64,000 nt of DNA from Physcomitrium patens (taxonomy: Eukaryota; Streptophyta; Bryopsida; Funariales; Funariaceae), in assembly GCF_000002425.4 (NCBI RefSeq), contig NC_037257.1, forward strand, positions 13,701,232-13,765,231. Reading direction: 5' to 3'. Of the stretch, positions 62,881 to 64,000 are shown piece after piece. A program made the position numbers and the translations under genes. The notes under the pieces are model-generated. The model saw only the letters and a program-made list of their open reading frames with translations, was not told where the DNA came from and did not search any database. The stretch's first letter is position 1; every line of letters starts with the position of its first letter.

Positions 62881-63084
62881 AAAAAATTACTCAAATTAGA
62901 TTTATAATTATATTCATATATAAGTGTATTCTTTATTGATTTTCATGTTAGATAAAAAGTGATTCATAACTATTATATGATCTAAATTTATTCATAAAAT
63001 TATTTAGGACATATTTAGAAATAATAATAAAAATATTAATAAAAATAAAAGTCTTGTCTTAATAATAGGCATTACAATTAGCTA
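62881..63084. other. AT-rich DNA right of the copia element
   Basis: About 200 bases of AT-rich sequence with no recognised feature, between the copia LTR and an older gypsy remnant. Confidence 0.6.
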
Positions 63085-64000
63085 CTTTTTATGCTACTGA
63101 ATTCCAAAACTTTACTTGAGACATGAATTGGAACTATAAAGTCTTCATTAACTAATTTTGATATAGATTATAGATAATTTTAAAGATCAAATATTAATAA
63201 TACCAAAAATAAATTCATAGAAATAATTTATTACTTAAACTATTGCATGTAATAATTGATTTTTTAAAAGATACTAAGAAAAAAAAAATTCAAAAAGAAT
63301 AAATCAAATTATGAAAAGAATTCCTAAGTTTTTAAAAACTTATTTATCAAGATTAAAATCTATGTTATTTGATGCAACATATTTTAAATTTTTCACCAAA
63401 CAAAAAATAAATTTATGTTGTGAAGAAAGATTGTATTTATATTATAGAAAATTTAAGTATATTGCTCAACATTATTCAAAGAAGTAATAAAATTACAAAA
63501 TAAAGAGTATAACTATTAATAAAGATAATGAGTCAAAAAAATTAATCTAACTATAATAGAGATTGTGCGACTAAAATCTCTTGCAATATCTAATAAAGAT
63601 CTTATTCTTTCTTTAAAATCTTCACCTTATTTTATAAAAGACATTTGTTTAGGAATTAAAATTTAGAAAGCCTTTGCTTTGGTATATTCAAGAATCTTGA
63701 CTTATTTTTTAGACAAAGAATTTATTGTAAGACATAATATATCTTTAGTAAAGAAAACAAAACCTATACATGTAGAAATCATCAGTAGTTTGTTTTTTAT
63801 CTTTTGGAGATGTTACATTATTGTGATGTAGATCAATTAGTAGTAAAAATTTTAAATTCATATGAGTAAGTTATCTCTCTAAGTATGTAAGTAGATTAAT
63901 ATTAATATAGTAGTGTGTTATTTTAAATATTGGTTAAGAATGAATTTAATAATCATTAGAATAGTGATTGTAAAGACTTTATTGAATGGATTAAGATAGG
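63085..64000 (+). pseudogene. Old Ty3/gypsy chromovirus gag-protease remnant, runs off the window
   Basis: YATEFQNFT.DMNWNYKVFI (63,085) matches C gag YASDFRQLACDINWDKEALM. CCEERLYLYYRKFKYIAQHY (about 63,420) is a decayed zinc knuckle like A's. Next comes the protease stretch SSPYFIKDICL, then ILTYFLDKEFIVRHNISLVK and KTKPIHVEII (63,610-63,785), matching A and C protease. Heavily decayed; pol may lie beyond 64,000. Confidence 0.75.

Overview
The window looks like nuclear DNA of a land plant. It has two intron-rich genes of plant type, a plant-style phosphatidylinositol 4-kinase alpha and a single-AP2 'Soloist' transcription factor. The rest is AT-rich DNA packed with LTR retrotransposons, several of them chromodomain-carrying Ty3/gypsy elements. 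Base composition, many (TA)n microsatellites and the types of element fit a bryophyte, possibly a moss such as Physcomitrium, but I infer this from general character and not from a match. I see no bacterial, organellar, rRNA, tRNA or CRISPR features.

Layout. 1-13,870 holds the whole minus-strand PI4K-alpha gene. I read 26 coding exons that join in phase to 2,022 codons plus stop, with a leader and promoter region upstream. 13,871-17,400 is AT-rich spacer. 17,711-19,273 is a five-exon minus-strand Soloist AP2/ERF gene of 194 codons, hidden because its exons are short; GC-richer DNA up to about 22,300 is probably its leader and promoter. 22,300-24,300 is AT-rich spacer.

From 24,400 to the right end everything recognisable is retrotransposon. 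It is a stack of nested insertions. The outer host is a plus-strand Ty1/copia element (25,923-62,880). It was broken by a minus-strand gypsy copy B-left (27,735 to about 32,297) and by minus-strand chromovirus A (32,513-60,991, target repeats ATCAT/ATCAC). A was broken in its RNase H by plus-strand gypsy B-right (36,321-57,503, TAGAT/TCGAT) and in its integrase by a solo LTR of family D. B-right was broken in its reverse transcriptase by a second D-family solo LTR and near its 3' end by full-length element D (42,311-56,375). D's own 3' LTR was then split by chromovirus C (49,230-55,228, exact CCTTT duplication). This gives five levels: copia, A, B, D, C. Older gypsy remnants lie on both sides (24,449-25,500 and 63,085-64,000).

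All element reading frames carry stops, many explained by C-to-T or G-to-A change, so I call them pseudogenes. Two things stand out. B-left and B-right share a nearly identical inverted core of about 3.3 kb set in much more diverged surroundings. Element D belongs to an unusual gypsy lineage whose motifs resemble fungal elements more than typical plant ones.
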